Source of the DNA: Bacteroidales bacterium UBA1309
GTDB taxonomy: Bacteria > Bacteroidota > Bacteroidia > Bacteroidales > Dysgonomonadaceae
Assembly (NCBI GenBank): GCA_002307185.1
Contig: DBTT01000011.1
Location: 62,001 to 126,000, forward strand
Length of the DNA stretch: 64,000 nt
Direction of reading: 5' to 3'
Part shown: in pieces, positions 25,338 to 34,747 of the stretch
Layout of the letters: each line of letters starts with the position of its first letter
How positions within the stretch are numbered: position 1 is the stretch's first letter
The notes under the pieces: generated by a model
Told to the model about the DNA's origin: nothing
Database searches by the model: none
What the model saw: only the letters and a program-made list of their open reading frames with translations
Made by a program: the position numbers and the translations under genes

Positions 25338-26015
25338 ATGAAAAAGTATCTAGCAGAATTAGTCGGAACTTTCGTTCTGGTTTTATTAGGATGCGGATCG
25401 GCCGTTTTTGCCGGTGTAGATCAAGCATTTATTTCCATTGGCACACTTGGCGTTGCATTTGCATTTGGCCTCTCTGTGGTTGCCATGGCATACACGATCG
25501 GAAGTATTTCGGGATGCCACATCAATCCCGCCATCACCATTGGCGCACTTCTTGCCGGCCGCATCCAAACCAAAGATGCAGCCTTCTACATCCTTTTCCA
25601 GACCATCGGAGCCATTCTTGGTTCGACAATCCTATGGGTCTTGACCCATGGAATTGATTCTGGAACAACATTAACAGGAGCAAACGGGTTCAAAGAGGGA
25701 TTCCTTCTACAAGCTTTCGTTGCAGAGCTTGTGTTTACCTTTATTTTCGTTTTGGTCGTGCTGGGGACAACCGATTCAGAAAAAGGAGCAGGCAACTTTG
25801 CCGGATTAGCCATTGGGCTATCCTTGGTGTTGATACATATCGTGTGCATCCCCATTACTGGAACATCCGTGAATCCAGCCAGAAGCATTGGCCCCGCGCT
25901 ATTCCAGGGAGGGCATGCCTTAAGCCAACTTTGGCTGTTCATTGTTGCCCCCGTAATTGGGGCTGCGTTCTCCGCCATCGTATGGAAGGTTATTTCCGGC
26001 AAAGAAAGGGCATAA
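25338..26015 (+). CDS. aqpZ: aquaporin Z-type water channel
   Basis: Major intrinsic protein of 225 aa in the inner membrane. Six membrane helices and both NPA half-helices are visible: CHINPAITIGALL and GTSVNPARSIGPALF, the latter with the Arg of the selectivity filter; His in the CHINPA loop and small residues favour a water-selective (AqpZ) rather than glycerol channel. The open frame extends 19 codons upstream, but the ATG at 25338-25340 (MKKYLAELVGT) fits the family and lies downstream of a full promoter. It stands alone. Confidence 0.93.
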   Translation: MKKYLAELVGTFVLVLLGCGSAVFAGVDQAFISIGTLGVAFAFGLSVVAMAYTIGSISGCHINPAITIGALLAGRIQTKDAAFYILFQTIGAILGSTILWVLTHGIDSGTTLTGANGFKEGFLLQAFVAELVFTFIFVLVVLGTTDSEKGAGNFAGLAIGLSLVLIHIVCIPITGTSVNPARSIGPALFQGGHALSQLWLFIVAPVIGAAFSAIVWKVISGKERA

Positions 26016-26041
26016 GCACATCTTTATCCTGGTAAGAAATA

Positions 26042-26070
26042 AACGCCTGATATTTAAATACTCGGGCGTT
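26042..26070 (+). terminator. terminator after aqpZ
   Basis: AACGCCTGA (26042-26050) pairs with TCGGGCGTT (26062-26070, one G-U pair) around an 11-nt loop, about 27 bp beyond the aqpZ stop. The T-tract behind it is weak. Confidence 0.55.
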
Positions 26071-26095
26071 GTTATTTCAAGCGGTGCAAGCAATA

Positions 26096-27181
26096 TTAAT
26101 GAACCCGCTTTGATCTATTTTTTTCAAAATATTTACTCACCAAACGCGAAATAGCATAATTGGGCAATTCTTCAAGCTGGATTTGGCGGCATTCGGTCAA
26201 AAGCTTTAAAGGAATGGTATCAACATCAATGCGATAGAATTTAGCATAAATTATCCGGTGCGAAAGAATATGTTTAAATTCAACTGGAACGCCTTGTATC
26301 TTGATAGACTTTTTTTCAGGAAACATTTCTATAAAAACTTGATTTTGAATAATTTCCTCCAACAAAACATTCTCCGATGTCTCTATTAATGGTAATTCGT
26401 AAAGATTTTTCCAAATATCGTCTTCAATCCGCTTCTTTAATAAAGTGCTGTTTCCAACACGCACATCGAAATAATTGAAATAGCGGTTTTGGACCTTAGT
26501 TTTACCCCGTTTCTTAGGGAATTGTCCGATCACTCCCTTTTCCAAAGCCAAACAGGAATGTTGCAAGGGACATACGGCACAATCAGGCTTGGAAGGCACA
26601 CACTGCAAGGCTCCAAATTCCATAATCGCTTGGTTATAAATCCCTGGATTCTGCTCATCGAGCAGCTCTTGAGCCAATTGAGAAAAAATCTTTTTGCCTG
26701 ATCCGGTATCAATAGGTTCATCCACGGCAAAAAGCCGCGACAAAACACGATACACATTGCCGTCCAACACGGCATAAGGTTCACCGTAAGCAAAAGAGAC
26801 AATCGCCGCAGCCGTGTATCCTCCAACACCCTTGAGGGAAACCACATCGTCATGATTGCGGGGAAAACATCCCGAGAATGAGGAAACAATTGTTTTCGCT
26901 GCAAAATGAAGGTTTCTGGCACGGCTATAATAACCCAAACCTTGCCAAAAAGTCAGCACTTCGTCTTCATCTGCTTCCGCCAACGATTTCACGTCCGGAA
27001 ATCGGCCAACAAAGCGCAGATAATAGTTCAAACCTTGTGCCACACGGGTTTGTTGCAAAATGATTTCGGAAATCCAAATAAGATAAGGATCGGACGTTTC
27101 CCGCCACGGCAGGTCACGCTTGTTTTGCTGATACCAATTAATAAGAATGGAAGATATACTGTTGTTTTTTTCTTTGTTCAT
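26096..27181 (-). CDS. mutY: A/G-specific adenine glycosylase MutY
   Basis: Base-excision repair glycosylase (361 aa) that removes adenine opposite 8-oxoguanine. The catalytic Glu region is in WISEIILQQTRV, the helix-hairpin-helix and catalytic Asp in LKGVGGYTAAAIVSFAYG and AVLDGNVYRVLSR, and the 4Fe-4S loop in CVPSKPDCAVCPLQHSC. The C-terminal NUDIX-like 8-oxoG recognition domain (about 230-355) is present. It lies upstream of nothing obvious and next to rel on the same strand. Confidence 0.95.
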   Translation of the reverse strand: MNKEKNNSISSILINWYQQNKRDLPWRETSDPYLIWISEIILQQTRVAQGLNYYLRFVGRFPDVKSLAEADEDEVLTFWQGLGYYSRARNLHFAAKTIVSSFSGCFPRNHDDVVSLKGVGGYTAAAIVSFAYGEPYAVLDGNVYRVLSRLFAVDEPIDTGSGKKIFSQLAQELLDEQNPGIYNQAIMEFGALQCVPSKPDCAVCPLQHSCLALEKGVIGQFPKKRGKTKVQNRYFNYFDVRVGNSTLLKKRIEDDIWKNLYELPLIETSENVLLEEIIQNQVFIEMFPEKKSIKIQGVPVEFKHILSHRIIYAKFYRIDVDTIPLKLLTECRQIQLEELPNYAISRLVSKYFEKNRSKRVH

Positions 27182-27261
27182 TGAGATTTAGATCACCACA
27201 CAAAGATAAAAACATATCTCTATGATAATTAAATTAGAGACTGGACTAACTTAAAAAGGTT

Positions 27262-29493
27262 CTATTCGCTTACTCTATTCACCGACTTCACCCCATCAAT
27301 TTTCATGATTTTGGTGCATATCTTCTGAATGTCATCCACGTTGTGCACATACAGGGAAATCCGTCCTTCGAATACTCCGTCGTTGGATTCCATGGTCAGG
27401 CTTTTGATATTTACCAAATCGGTAGATATTTCAGTGGAAATTTCCCTTAGCATCCCCACTTTGTCAATTCCATTAATAATCAAGGTGGAGAGAAACGAAT
27501 ACTGACTATAATTCCCCCATTCGGTGGAAAGGATGCGGTTGCCATAACTTGCTTTCAGCTTCAAGACCTCGGGGCAGGTAACTTTATGCACAATCACCTC
27601 GTTGTCCTCGGTGAGATAACCAAGCACATTATCCCCAGGTATAGGGCTACAACAAGGGGCGATGGTGAAGTTCTTGTGAAATCCTTCCTCTTTGAGGAGA
27701 TAGGTTTCTTTTTGAGAAACATGTTTGTTGATTATTTTTTCGCTTTTCTTCCCGGAATTATTAAAGGCTTGTTTCACATAACGCAATATCACATTTTCGC
27801 TCTGCTGTTTTTTCAGCTTAAGAAGCTTCTCGGGCTTATCAGGCAATTCAACATCGTTGTTGGCGATTGCATAAAATAAGTCGTCTTTTTTATTGATATT
27901 ATAATAATCCAGTATTCTGTTCAAAATGGAGGGAGTCAGTTCTGCTCCTGTTTGATCAAACAAAGCAAAGAATTCCTCTTCGCCTTTCTTTATGGATTCC
28001 CGACGAATTTTTCTTAGTGAATTTTCCAGGCGTGTTCTTGATTTTGCCGTGGTAATATACTGAAGCCATTCGGGCCGGGGCTGCTGCGTCCTCGAAGTCA
28101 GGATTTCCACCTGATCTCCACTGTTTAGCTTGTGGCTAAGCGGAACTAATTTATGATTGACTTTAGCACCAATGCATTTGTCTCCAATATTGGAATGCAG
28201 TTCATAGGCAAAGTCAAGGGCAGTGGCTCCTTGCGGAAGTGTTTTTATTTCCCCTTTAGGAGTGAAGACAAATATTTCGAGAGCAAAAAGATTCAGTTTG
28301 ATAGTGTCGAGAAAGTCGATCGCATTGGGATTCGGGTTTTCAAGGATCTCCTTGATGGTTTTGAGCCATTTGTCCAGTTCTGTATCTTCTTCGATTTTCC
28401 CTTCCTTGTATTTCCAGTGGGCAGCAAAACCTTTCTCCGCAATATCGTCCATCCGGCGGCTTCTGATTTGAATCTCGATCCATTGCCCGTCAGGTCCCAT
28501 AACAGTCAAATGAAGTGCTTGATATCCGTTAGATTTGGGACGGCTCACCCAATCCCTGATTCGATCGGGCCTAAGTTTATAAATATCCGTTATTGCTGAA
28601 TATATGTCCCAACATTGTTTCTTTTCATCAACGCCGGGCGGGACTTCAAACACAATTCTGACGGCAAATATATCGTATATGTCTTCGAAGGATACACCCT
28701 TGGCCTGCATTTTGTTCCAAATAGAATAAATTGATTTCTCACGCGCATGAATTTCATACGTGATGTTCATCTGATTTAACTTTTTGACCACAGGAGATGC
28801 GAAATGCTCATATAGCTTGGTCCGTACAGCATTTGTTTCAGCCAACTCGCATATTATCTCGTCGTAGGCATCCGGGTTTTCGTACTTGAAACTGAGTTCT
28901 TCCAGCTCTGTCTTGATAGCAAACAAGCCAAGCCGATGTGCCAAAGGAGCATAAATATACATCGTCTCGCCGGCAATCTTATAACGTTTGGCCGGCAACA
29001 TAGACCCCAAAGTACGCATATTATGCAATCTGTCAGCAATCTTAACAAGAATTACCCGAATGTCGTCCGACATGGTGAGTAATAACTTGCGGAAATTTTC
29101 AGCTTGGGAGGAGACATTTTCTCCGAACATGCCGCTGGATATTTTCGTCAATCCATCCACAATCTGCGCTATTTTATCACCAAACAAAGAACGAATGTCT
29201 TCAACTGTATAATCGGTATCTTCCACCACATCATGCAACAAAGCTGCACAAATAGAAGTGGAACCAAGTCCTATTTCTTTGCAAACAATCTGCGCAACAG
29301 CCAAAGGGTGTAAGATATAAGGTTCGCCCGAACGTCGCCTAGCTCCTCGATGAGCTTCGTTAGCCAAAGCGAATGCTTTAGTTATTACCTCAACCTTTCG
29401 TCGATGATTAGAATTCAAATAGTCATTGATGAGACTGTTAAATTCATTCTCTATTATTAATTCTTCAGAAATATTTGCAACCTCAGTTTCCAT
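27262..29493 (-). CDS. rel: bifunctional (p)ppGpp synthetase/hydrolase, RelA/SpoT family
   Basis: Long RSH protein of 743 aa controlling the alarmone (p)ppGpp. The N-terminal hydrolase domain keeps the HD motif (LLHDVVEDTDY), the synthetase domain has RPKSNGYQALHLTV and EIQIRSRRMDDIAEKG, followed by the TGS domain (FVFTPKGEIKTLPQGATALDF), a helical/zinc-finger-like segment (APCCSPIPGDNVLGY) and a C-terminal ACT domain. Because the HD residues are intact it is likely bifunctional. It is downstream of the ParA-ParB-DUF5683-transglycosylase genes on the same strand, an order common in Bacteroidales. Confidence 0.95.
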   Translation of the reverse strand: METEVANISEELIIENEFNSLINDYLNSNHRRKVEVITKAFALANEAHRGARRRSGEPYILHPLAVAQIVCKEIGLGSTSICAALLHDVVEDTDYTVEDIRSLFGDKIAQIVDGLTKISSGMFGENVSSQAENFRKLLLTMSDDIRVILVKIADRLHNMRTLGSMLPAKRYKIAGETMYIYAPLAHRLGLFAIKTELEELSFKYENPDAYDEIICELAETNAVRTKLYEHFASPVVKKLNQMNITYEIHAREKSIYSIWNKMQAKGVSFEDIYDIFAVRIVFEVPPGVDEKKQCWDIYSAITDIYKLRPDRIRDWVSRPKSNGYQALHLTVMGPDGQWIEIQIRSRRMDDIAEKGFAAHWKYKEGKIEEDTELDKWLKTIKEILENPNPNAIDFLDTIKLNLFALEIFVFTPKGEIKTLPQGATALDFAYELHSNIGDKCIGAKVNHKLVPLSHKLNSGDQVEILTSRTQQPRPEWLQYITTAKSRTRLENSLRKIRRESIKKGEEEFFALFDQTGAELTPSILNRILDYYNINKKDDLFYAIANNDVELPDKPEKLLKLKKQQSENVILRYVKQAFNNSGKKSEKIINKHVSQKETYLLKEEGFHKNFTIAPCCSPIPGDNVLGYLTEDNEVIVHKVTCPEVLKLKASYGNRILSTEWGNYSQYSFLSTLIINGIDKVGMLREISTEISTDLVNIKSLTMESNDGVFEGRISLYVHNVDDIQKICTKIMKIDGVKSVNRVSE

Positions 29494-29626
29494 TTAATAT
29501 AGTTGATGAAACACAAAAGTAGCATTTTGATTTATTTTATGAAATAACATTATTTAAAAAATTCATCAAAGAATAAATCAGTAAATGTTTTCAGTGCTAA
29601 TAATCAATAAAACAGCTACTTAAATT

Positions 29627-32068
29627 TTAGCGAGAAGATATGGCCGGAATTTCTAATTTCTGGCCAACACTCAACCTGTCACTCTTTAAATTGTTTGCCA
29701 ACTTGATGTCGTGGACAGAAGCGTTTGAATATCTTTCGGCAATAGACAGCAGAGTGTCTCCTTGTTTAACAAAGTAATATTTAGGTCTGGCTCGATGCGA
29801 ATTCTTTAGATTTGTCCTGTTCAAAGGATTCACTTCATCGCTGGATGCAAGTTGTTTGTCTGAAGATTCGCTTTTGTGATTTACAAGTAGCTCTTGCCCA
29901 GCTTTCACTGCGGACGAGTTCATCTTGTTCCATTCCTTGATGTCTTCTTGCCCAACGCTATAAAGTTCTGCGATCTTTGCAAGGGTTTCGCCCTTTTTCA
30001 CCTTGTGGTATATCGGAGTAGTTATTACCGACGACCTATCGGCAGATTTATCGCCTTTTGCCGCAAGATGCAGATCTTGACTTTTTGTTGGTTGATTAAT
30101 AACCAACTGCTGGCCAACTTTTACAACGGTAGAATTCAGGTTGTTCCATTTGAAAATATCGTCTTGAGAAACTCCGTAGAGCTGGGCGATTTTACTTAAG
30201 TTTTCCCCAATTTTCACTTTGTGGAGGATTTGTGTAGCCGTTTTCTGATTGGCCTTATTCAAGGCCAAGCGAGAATTTTGAGAATCGGAAGATGTATAAA
30301 TAACTAAGTGTTGTCCAGCCTTTAGCGTTGTTCCCCTTATGTTATTCCATTTGGAAATATCCTTGATAGAAACTTTATACTCTTCCGCAAGTTTAGCCAA
30401 TGTTTCTCCCAAAATCACTTTGTGGTGGACAATACCAGTAGAATAGCCATTTTCGGATTCATTTACTTTATCTTTTCTGACAGCTTCGGTTTTTGGCCTA
30501 TCTTTCTGAGCAATTATGTGATTTTTTTCCGGTTGAGTTTGTGGATTGTTGGAGGTTTGATTATTAGGTATTACATTCACACTTTGCAATTGATCCTGAT
30601 CTTCTGCACCAGCATCTACATGCGTATCTTCATTGGCAGAAGAAGCCAGATCATCCGTTTTTGCTAGCGATTTTCCCTTTGTTTGCAACTGGGCAAATGT
30701 GCTTGTTCCTTGCCCCGAATCAGTTTGCCCTTCACGATCTTGCTGATGCTGGTTTTCTTTTGACGGTTCTGGATTCCGAACCCTCACCTGCGTACGGATC
30801 GCCAGCCTACGTCCCTGCTTTACTTTATTGGAGCGAAGTTTGTTCCATCTTTTCAATTCGGAGGTAGAAACACCATATCGACGAGCCACTGCGGTGAGGC
30901 TTTCACCGCGTTTCACCGAGTGATATATGGTCTTTGTCGCAAAATCGCTTGCAGCGGCTGTCGCATAATTCACAGTTTTGCGATGCACCAGAAACTCTTC
31001 TGCACGATATGCATAGATTGAATCCTGATTACTAATGAAATCGCAAATTTTGGTAGTAGGCAAACAAACTGCATAATTTCTGAATTCACCAGGAATTATG
31101 TCATTTTTAAATTGAGGATTCATTTCCCTGATTTTTTCGATAGGAATATTCAGGACATCCGCAATCTGTTGAAAATGCACGCTTCTGTTTATATGGATTG
31201 TATCCGCATTTTCTGTTTCTGAATATTCGAGAGGGCAAAGGTTGTGGTATTTGTAATAATTCATCACATAGTTTGCAGCAATGAATGCGGGAACATACCC
31301 TCTGGTTTCTCTCGGCAGATAAGGATAGATTTCCCAATAATCTCTTTTTCCTCCACTCCGGCGGATCGCTTTATTCACATTTCCCGGCCCACAATTATAC
31401 GCAGCTATCACCAGGTTCCAATCTCCATAGATACGATACATATCTTTCAAGTAACGTGCCGCCGCTTCGGTTGCCTTAAGAGGATCTCTCCGCTCATCCA
31501 CCAAGCTATTGACTTCCAAATCATACATTTTGCCGGTTGAAGCCATAAACTGCCATAACCCAGATGCTCCGGCCCGGGAGAGAGCCGTGGGGCTTAAGGC
31601 AGATTCAATCACCGGAAGGTATTTTAGCTCCATCGGGATATTATATTTATCCAAAGCTTGTTCAAAAATCGGAAAAAAATATTTGCTTCTCGCCAACATA
31701 TATTCCACCTGTGTCCTTTTCCGGCCAGTGTACATATCTATATAGGCACGCGTGACCTGGTTGTATGCCATCTCCATCAGAGTAGGGAGGGCATACAGGC
31801 GGTTTATATAAACTGAATCTGGATATACGATATTGTCATCACTGCTTTTGAAGCAATTACGTGAGGGTATAAATTGCTTGTTCCAGTCGAACAACAATTG
31901 ATCGTAATTCCGCTCCATATCTTCAGGAATAACGATTGAATGATCCGTAATTGTGTCCCTTGCTGACAAAGGGTGATTCTTTTGAATACGTAATTGTTGC
32001 GCTGGTAACGTATTCACCAGGAAAAAGGCGAAAAAGATTGGTGCGAAAAATTTTCGTTGCATTTTCAT
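29627..32068 (-). CDS. mltD: MltD-like lytic transglycosylase with five LysM repeats
   Basis: Secreted or periplasmic peptidoglycan lytic transglycosylase of 813 aa. A signal peptide (about residues 1-24) is followed by a Slt-type catalytic domain with the catalytic Glu155 in PVIESALSP, SGLWQFMASTG and AAYNCGPGNV. Then come five LysM modules, each with the (H/Y)xVxxGExLxxIA pattern: YHSVKRGESL, HHKVILGETL, LHKVKIGENL, YHKVKKGETL and YFVKQGDTL, joined by Ser/Gln/Asn-rich linkers. Most family members I know carry two or three LysM units, so this one is expanded. The start may be the internal Met at residue 3. Gene order links it to parAB and rel. Confidence 0.93.
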   Translation of the reverse strand: MKMQRKFFAPIFFAFFLVNTLPAQQLRIQKNHPLSARDTITDHSIVIPEDMERNYDQLLFDWNKQFIPSRNCFKSSDDNIVYPDSVYINRLYALPTLMEMAYNQVTRAYIDMYTGRKRTQVEYMLARSKYFFPIFEQALDKYNIPMELKYLPVIESALSPTALSRAGASGLWQFMASTGKMYDLEVNSLVDERRDPLKATEAAARYLKDMYRIYGDWNLVIAAYNCGPGNVNKAIRRSGGKRDYWEIYPYLPRETRGYVPAFIAANYVMNYYKYHNLCPLEYSETENADTIHINRSVHFQQIADVLNIPIEKIREMNPQFKNDIIPGEFRNYAVCLPTTKICDFISNQDSIYAYRAEEFLVHRKTVNYATAAASDFATKTIYHSVKRGESLTAVARRYGVSTSELKRWNKLRSNKVKQGRRLAIRTQVRVRNPEPSKENQHQQDREGQTDSGQGTSTFAQLQTKGKSLAKTDDLASSANEDTHVDAGAEDQDQLQSVNVIPNNQTSNNPQTQPEKNHIIAQKDRPKTEAVRKDKVNESENGYSTGIVHHKVILGETLAKLAEEYKVSIKDISKWNNIRGTTLKAGQHLVIYTSSDSQNSRLALNKANQKTATQILHKVKIGENLSKIAQLYGVSQDDIFKWNNLNSTVVKVGQQLVINQPTKSQDLHLAAKGDKSADRSSVITTPIYHKVKKGETLAKIAELYSVGQEDIKEWNKMNSSAVKAGQELLVNHKSESSDKQLASSDEVNPLNRTNLKNSHRARPKYYFVKQGDTLLSIAERYSNASVHDIKLANNLKSDRLSVGQKLEIPAISSR

Positions 32069-32104
32069 AAAATAAATTCGATTAAGGAGTTTTAAACTCC
32101 AGTT

Positions 32105-32797
32105 TTAAAACTTAATGCTGCAGTTTACTCCTAGAGCAGTTTCTGCAACACGAGCCGGTTGTGATGAAATCACAGCAGGCTCTACGCGCATTGATAAATT
32201 ATCTGATATATCAAAATCAAAGAGCTGAGCATCAATATAGGCATCGATTGCACATACGGCGTAAAGCCCGACCATTCCAATTATGCTTAAATCGCGGTAA
32301 CGGCGATAATAATTCTTTTTATTCTTAAACAAAGTCTGGTACGACGTTATCTCACTCGAAGTCACATCAGTAACACTGCTGTATTTGGTCTTAACAAAAT
32401 TAAACCAACTAGTATTGGTGTAGGGGTCGTCACTCATAATATCTTTAAATGCACGGGAATAGTCATTGTAATACTGGCTATTCCAACTCACTGCATAGGT
32501 CAGACCGATAAAACCGCCATAGACGAGTGGCAATTTCCAATATTTCCGGTTATAAATCTGTCCTAACCCAGGAAATATCAAAGAGTAAAGCACAGCCTTC
32601 TTTGGTTCAGGCTTGAACTTTAGATTAGCGGTATTCAATTTGGGTAGTTCCTTCTGCGAACTACCTATCCACAAAGAAGTATCTTTTGCAACACTATCTG
32701 TCTTCAGTTCCCTTTGTTGCGCCATAACGGATACAGCAAAACTCAAAACCAGAATCAGAAGAAAGCACGTTTTACAATTTATATTACCTCCATTCAT
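32105..32797 (-). CDS. DUF5683 domain protein
   Basis: Membrane-associated protein of 230 aa with a signal peptide. The DUF5683 core is clear: PKKAVLYSLIFPGLGQIYNRKYWKLPLVYGG, broken here by membrane helices at about 67-85 and 88-105, then the RYRDLSIIGMVGLYAVCAIDAYIDAQLFDFDIS motif. The family is restricted to Bacteroidota and has no known function; it lies between parB and mltD in many of them. Both neighbours are on the same strand with short gaps. Confidence 0.85.
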   Translation of the reverse strand: MNGGNINCKTCFLLILVLSFAVSVMAQQRELKTDSVAKDTSLWIGSSQKELPKLNTANLKFKPEPKKAVLYSLIFPGLGQIYNRKYWKLPLVYGGFIGLTYAVSWNSQYYNDYSRAFKDIMSDDPYTNTSWFNFVKTKYSSVTDVTSSEITSYQTLFKNKKNYYRRYRDLSIIGMVGLYAVCAIDAYIDAQLFDFDISDNLSMRVEPAVISSQPARVAETALGVNCSIKF

Positions 32798-32825
32798 TCT
32801 ATATGTCCTTCCAGCTCTCCCCGTG

Positions 32826-33731
32826 TTATCTTTTTATTTGATCGAACATGGCTATGAGCTTTTCCAATTCCTCGTTCGACTTAAACGGTATTGTGATTTT
32901 ACCTTTTCCTTTCTCGTTACAAACAAATTGCACCTTTGAGCTAAAGAAAGAGGATAGATGTTGTTTTAACAATTCAAATTCTTCAGGAGTCTGAACGTTG
33001 CTGATCCCTTTTTTGGGAAGAATGGGCTTCGCCTCTTTCAAAGCGTCTTGAAGCGATTCCCCCTTGTTGAGTTTTCTTGCAATATCTTCAACTTTTCTGA
33101 CAGACAGGCCATCCTTGATAATCAGCTCATAAAGCTCTAATTGGTCGGATGTATTATCGATATTCACAAGTGTCCGGGCATGCCCCATGTCGATCTTCTT
33201 GTTCTTAATCCCTATCTGCACTTCTGCCGGGAGTCTAAGCAACCGGACATAATTGGCGATAGTTGTCCTATTTTTACCGATACGCTCACTGAGCTGTTCT
33301 TGCGTCAAACTATTCTTTTCGAGCAAATTCTGGTATGCCAAAGCAATTTCGATTGAATTCAGGTCTTCTCTTTGGATATTCTCGATCAAAGCCATTTCCA
33401 TGACCACCTCATCTTCTAGAGTTCGCACATAAGCCGGAATAGTTTTCAACCCAGCCAACTGTGATGCACGGAAACGCCTTTCCCCAGCTATAATTTGATA
33501 ATTATCTTCTGAAATTTTTCTTAGAGCTATCGGTTGGATGATTCCCAACTGCTTGATCGACACGGAAAGTTCTGCCAACGCATCCTCATCAAAAGTACGG
33601 CGTGGCTGATCGGGATTGGGGTGTATCTTATCCAACTCAATCTCATTGATTGAGGATGACCCTCCGACATTGACTTCTTCAATTGTGATAAGCGCATCAA
33701 GGCCTCTTCCTAATACTGTTTTTTTTGTCAT
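32826..33731 (-). CDS. parB: chromosome-partitioning protein ParB
   Basis: ParB/Spo0J, 301 aa from the ATG at 33729-33731 (MTKKTVLGRGLDALI), three codons inside the longest frame. The CTPase/N-terminal domain has PNPDQPRRTFDEDALAEL and GERRFRASQLAG; the helix-turn-helix is LTQEQLSERIGKNRTTIANY; a C-terminal dimerisation domain follows. It binds centromeric parS sites and loads condensin. No parS-like palindrome was recognised in the window. parA is 27 bp upstream on the same strand. Confidence 0.95.
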   Translation of the reverse strand: MTKKTVLGRGLDALITIEEVNVGGSSSINEIELDKIHPNPDQPRRTFDEDALAELSVSIKQLGIIQPIALRKISEDNYQIIAGERRFRASQLAGLKTIPAYVRTLEDEVVMEMALIENIQREDLNSIEIALAYQNLLEKNSLTQEQLSERIGKNRTTIANYVRLLRLPAEVQIGIKNKKIDMGHARTLVNIDNTSDQLELYELIIKDGLSVRKVEDIARKLNKGESLQDALKEAKPILPKKGISNVQTPEEFELLKQHLSSFFSSKVQFVCNEKGKGKITIPFKSNEELEKLIAMFDQIKR

Positions 33732-33758
33732 TTGATACAAAATTGGGAAAACACAAAA

Positions 33759-34523
33759 CTAAGCATTTTTTTCGATAATCTCCTTAGCCAACTGCATGTG
33801 ATTTATTGTTCCCTTCGATAAAGCATCATAAACCAAAACTGGTTGGGCAAAACTTTGGGACTCGCTCAACTTCACATTTCGTTGGATTACGGTGGTAAAG
33901 ACCAATTCTTGGAAATGCCTCTTCACTTCTTCATAAATTTGATTGGCTAAACGCAAACGGGCATCGTACATCGTCAGCAGGAAGCCTTCAATTTCAAGAG
34001 AAGGGTTGAGCTTCGACTTTATAATCTTGATCGTATTCAATAATTTACTAATCCCTTCCAATGCAAAATATTCGCATTGCACAGGAATAATCACGGAGTC
34101 AGCAGCCGTCAGGGCATTCACCGTGGTTAATCCCAAGGAAGGGGAACAATCGATAAGGATGAAATCATATTGTTCCTTGAGCGAATGTAGCACCATAGAG
34201 AGTCTTCTTTCTCTATTTTCAAGGTTCAACATTTCAAGTTCTGCCCCCACCAAGTTAATATGCGATGGGATTATCTCCAATCGTTCAAACTCAGTCTTTA
34301 AAATAGTATCCGGCAATATTTTTCCAGAAATCAGGCATTCATATATCGTATTTTTCACCTGTTTGATATCAATCCCTAAGCCCGAGGAAGCATTTGCCTG
34401 GGGGTCGGCATCCACCACTAACACTTTCTTTTCAAGTGTGGCTAAAGATGCTGCAAGGTTGATCGTTGTGGTAGTTTTGCCAACGCCACCTTTCTGATTT
34501 GCTAAAGCGATAATTTTACCCAT
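33759..34523 (-). CDS. parA: chromosome-partitioning ATPase ParA
   Basis: ParA/Soj ATPase of 254 aa using the ATG at 34521-34523 (MGKIIALANQKGG). The deviant Walker A KGGVGKTTTTINLA, Walker A' VVDADPQANASSGLG and Walker B DFILIDCSPSLGLTTVNAL are present. It forms the segregation system with parB downstream. Chromosomal par loci usually lie near the replication origin, which would place this region in the origin-proximal part of the chromosome (inference). Confidence 0.96.
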   Translation of the reverse strand: MGKIIALANQKGGVGKTTTTINLAASLATLEKKVLVVDADPQANASSGLGIDIKQVKNTIYECLISGKILPDTILKTEFERLEIIPSHINLVGAELEMLNLENRERRLSMVLHSLKEQYDFILIDCSPSLGLTTVNALTAADSVIIPVQCEYFALEGISKLLNTIKIIKSKLNPSLEIEGFLLTMYDARLRLANQIYEEVKRHFQELVFTTVIQRNVKLSESQSFAQPVLVYDALSKGTINHMQLAKEIIEKNA

Positions 34524-34660
34524 ATTGATTCCTATATATTTAGATGGCAAATTAAAGAATAAATTACCGTATATGAATGTTAATTATATCCAACAATTCA
34601 TTTATTGTTCAAAACTTATCCTATTTGTTAATTATTCATCGGCGCTTAATACAAAAAATC

Positions 34661-34688
34661 ACCTCTTCCAATTAAAAAAGGAAGAGGT
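34661..34688 (-). terminator. terminator of the TPR/PstS-like transcript
   Basis: ACCTCTTCC (34661-34669) and GGAAGAGGT (34680-34688) form a perfect 9-bp stem; read on the minus strand it is followed by GATTTTTTG. It is about 60 bp after the stop of the TPR gene and separates it from parA. Confidence 0.8.
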
Positions 34689-34747
34689 AACTTCTCTAAA
34701 TCTGATTCAACTTTATCCGATCAATATGACTGGAAGAAGGTGTTATT

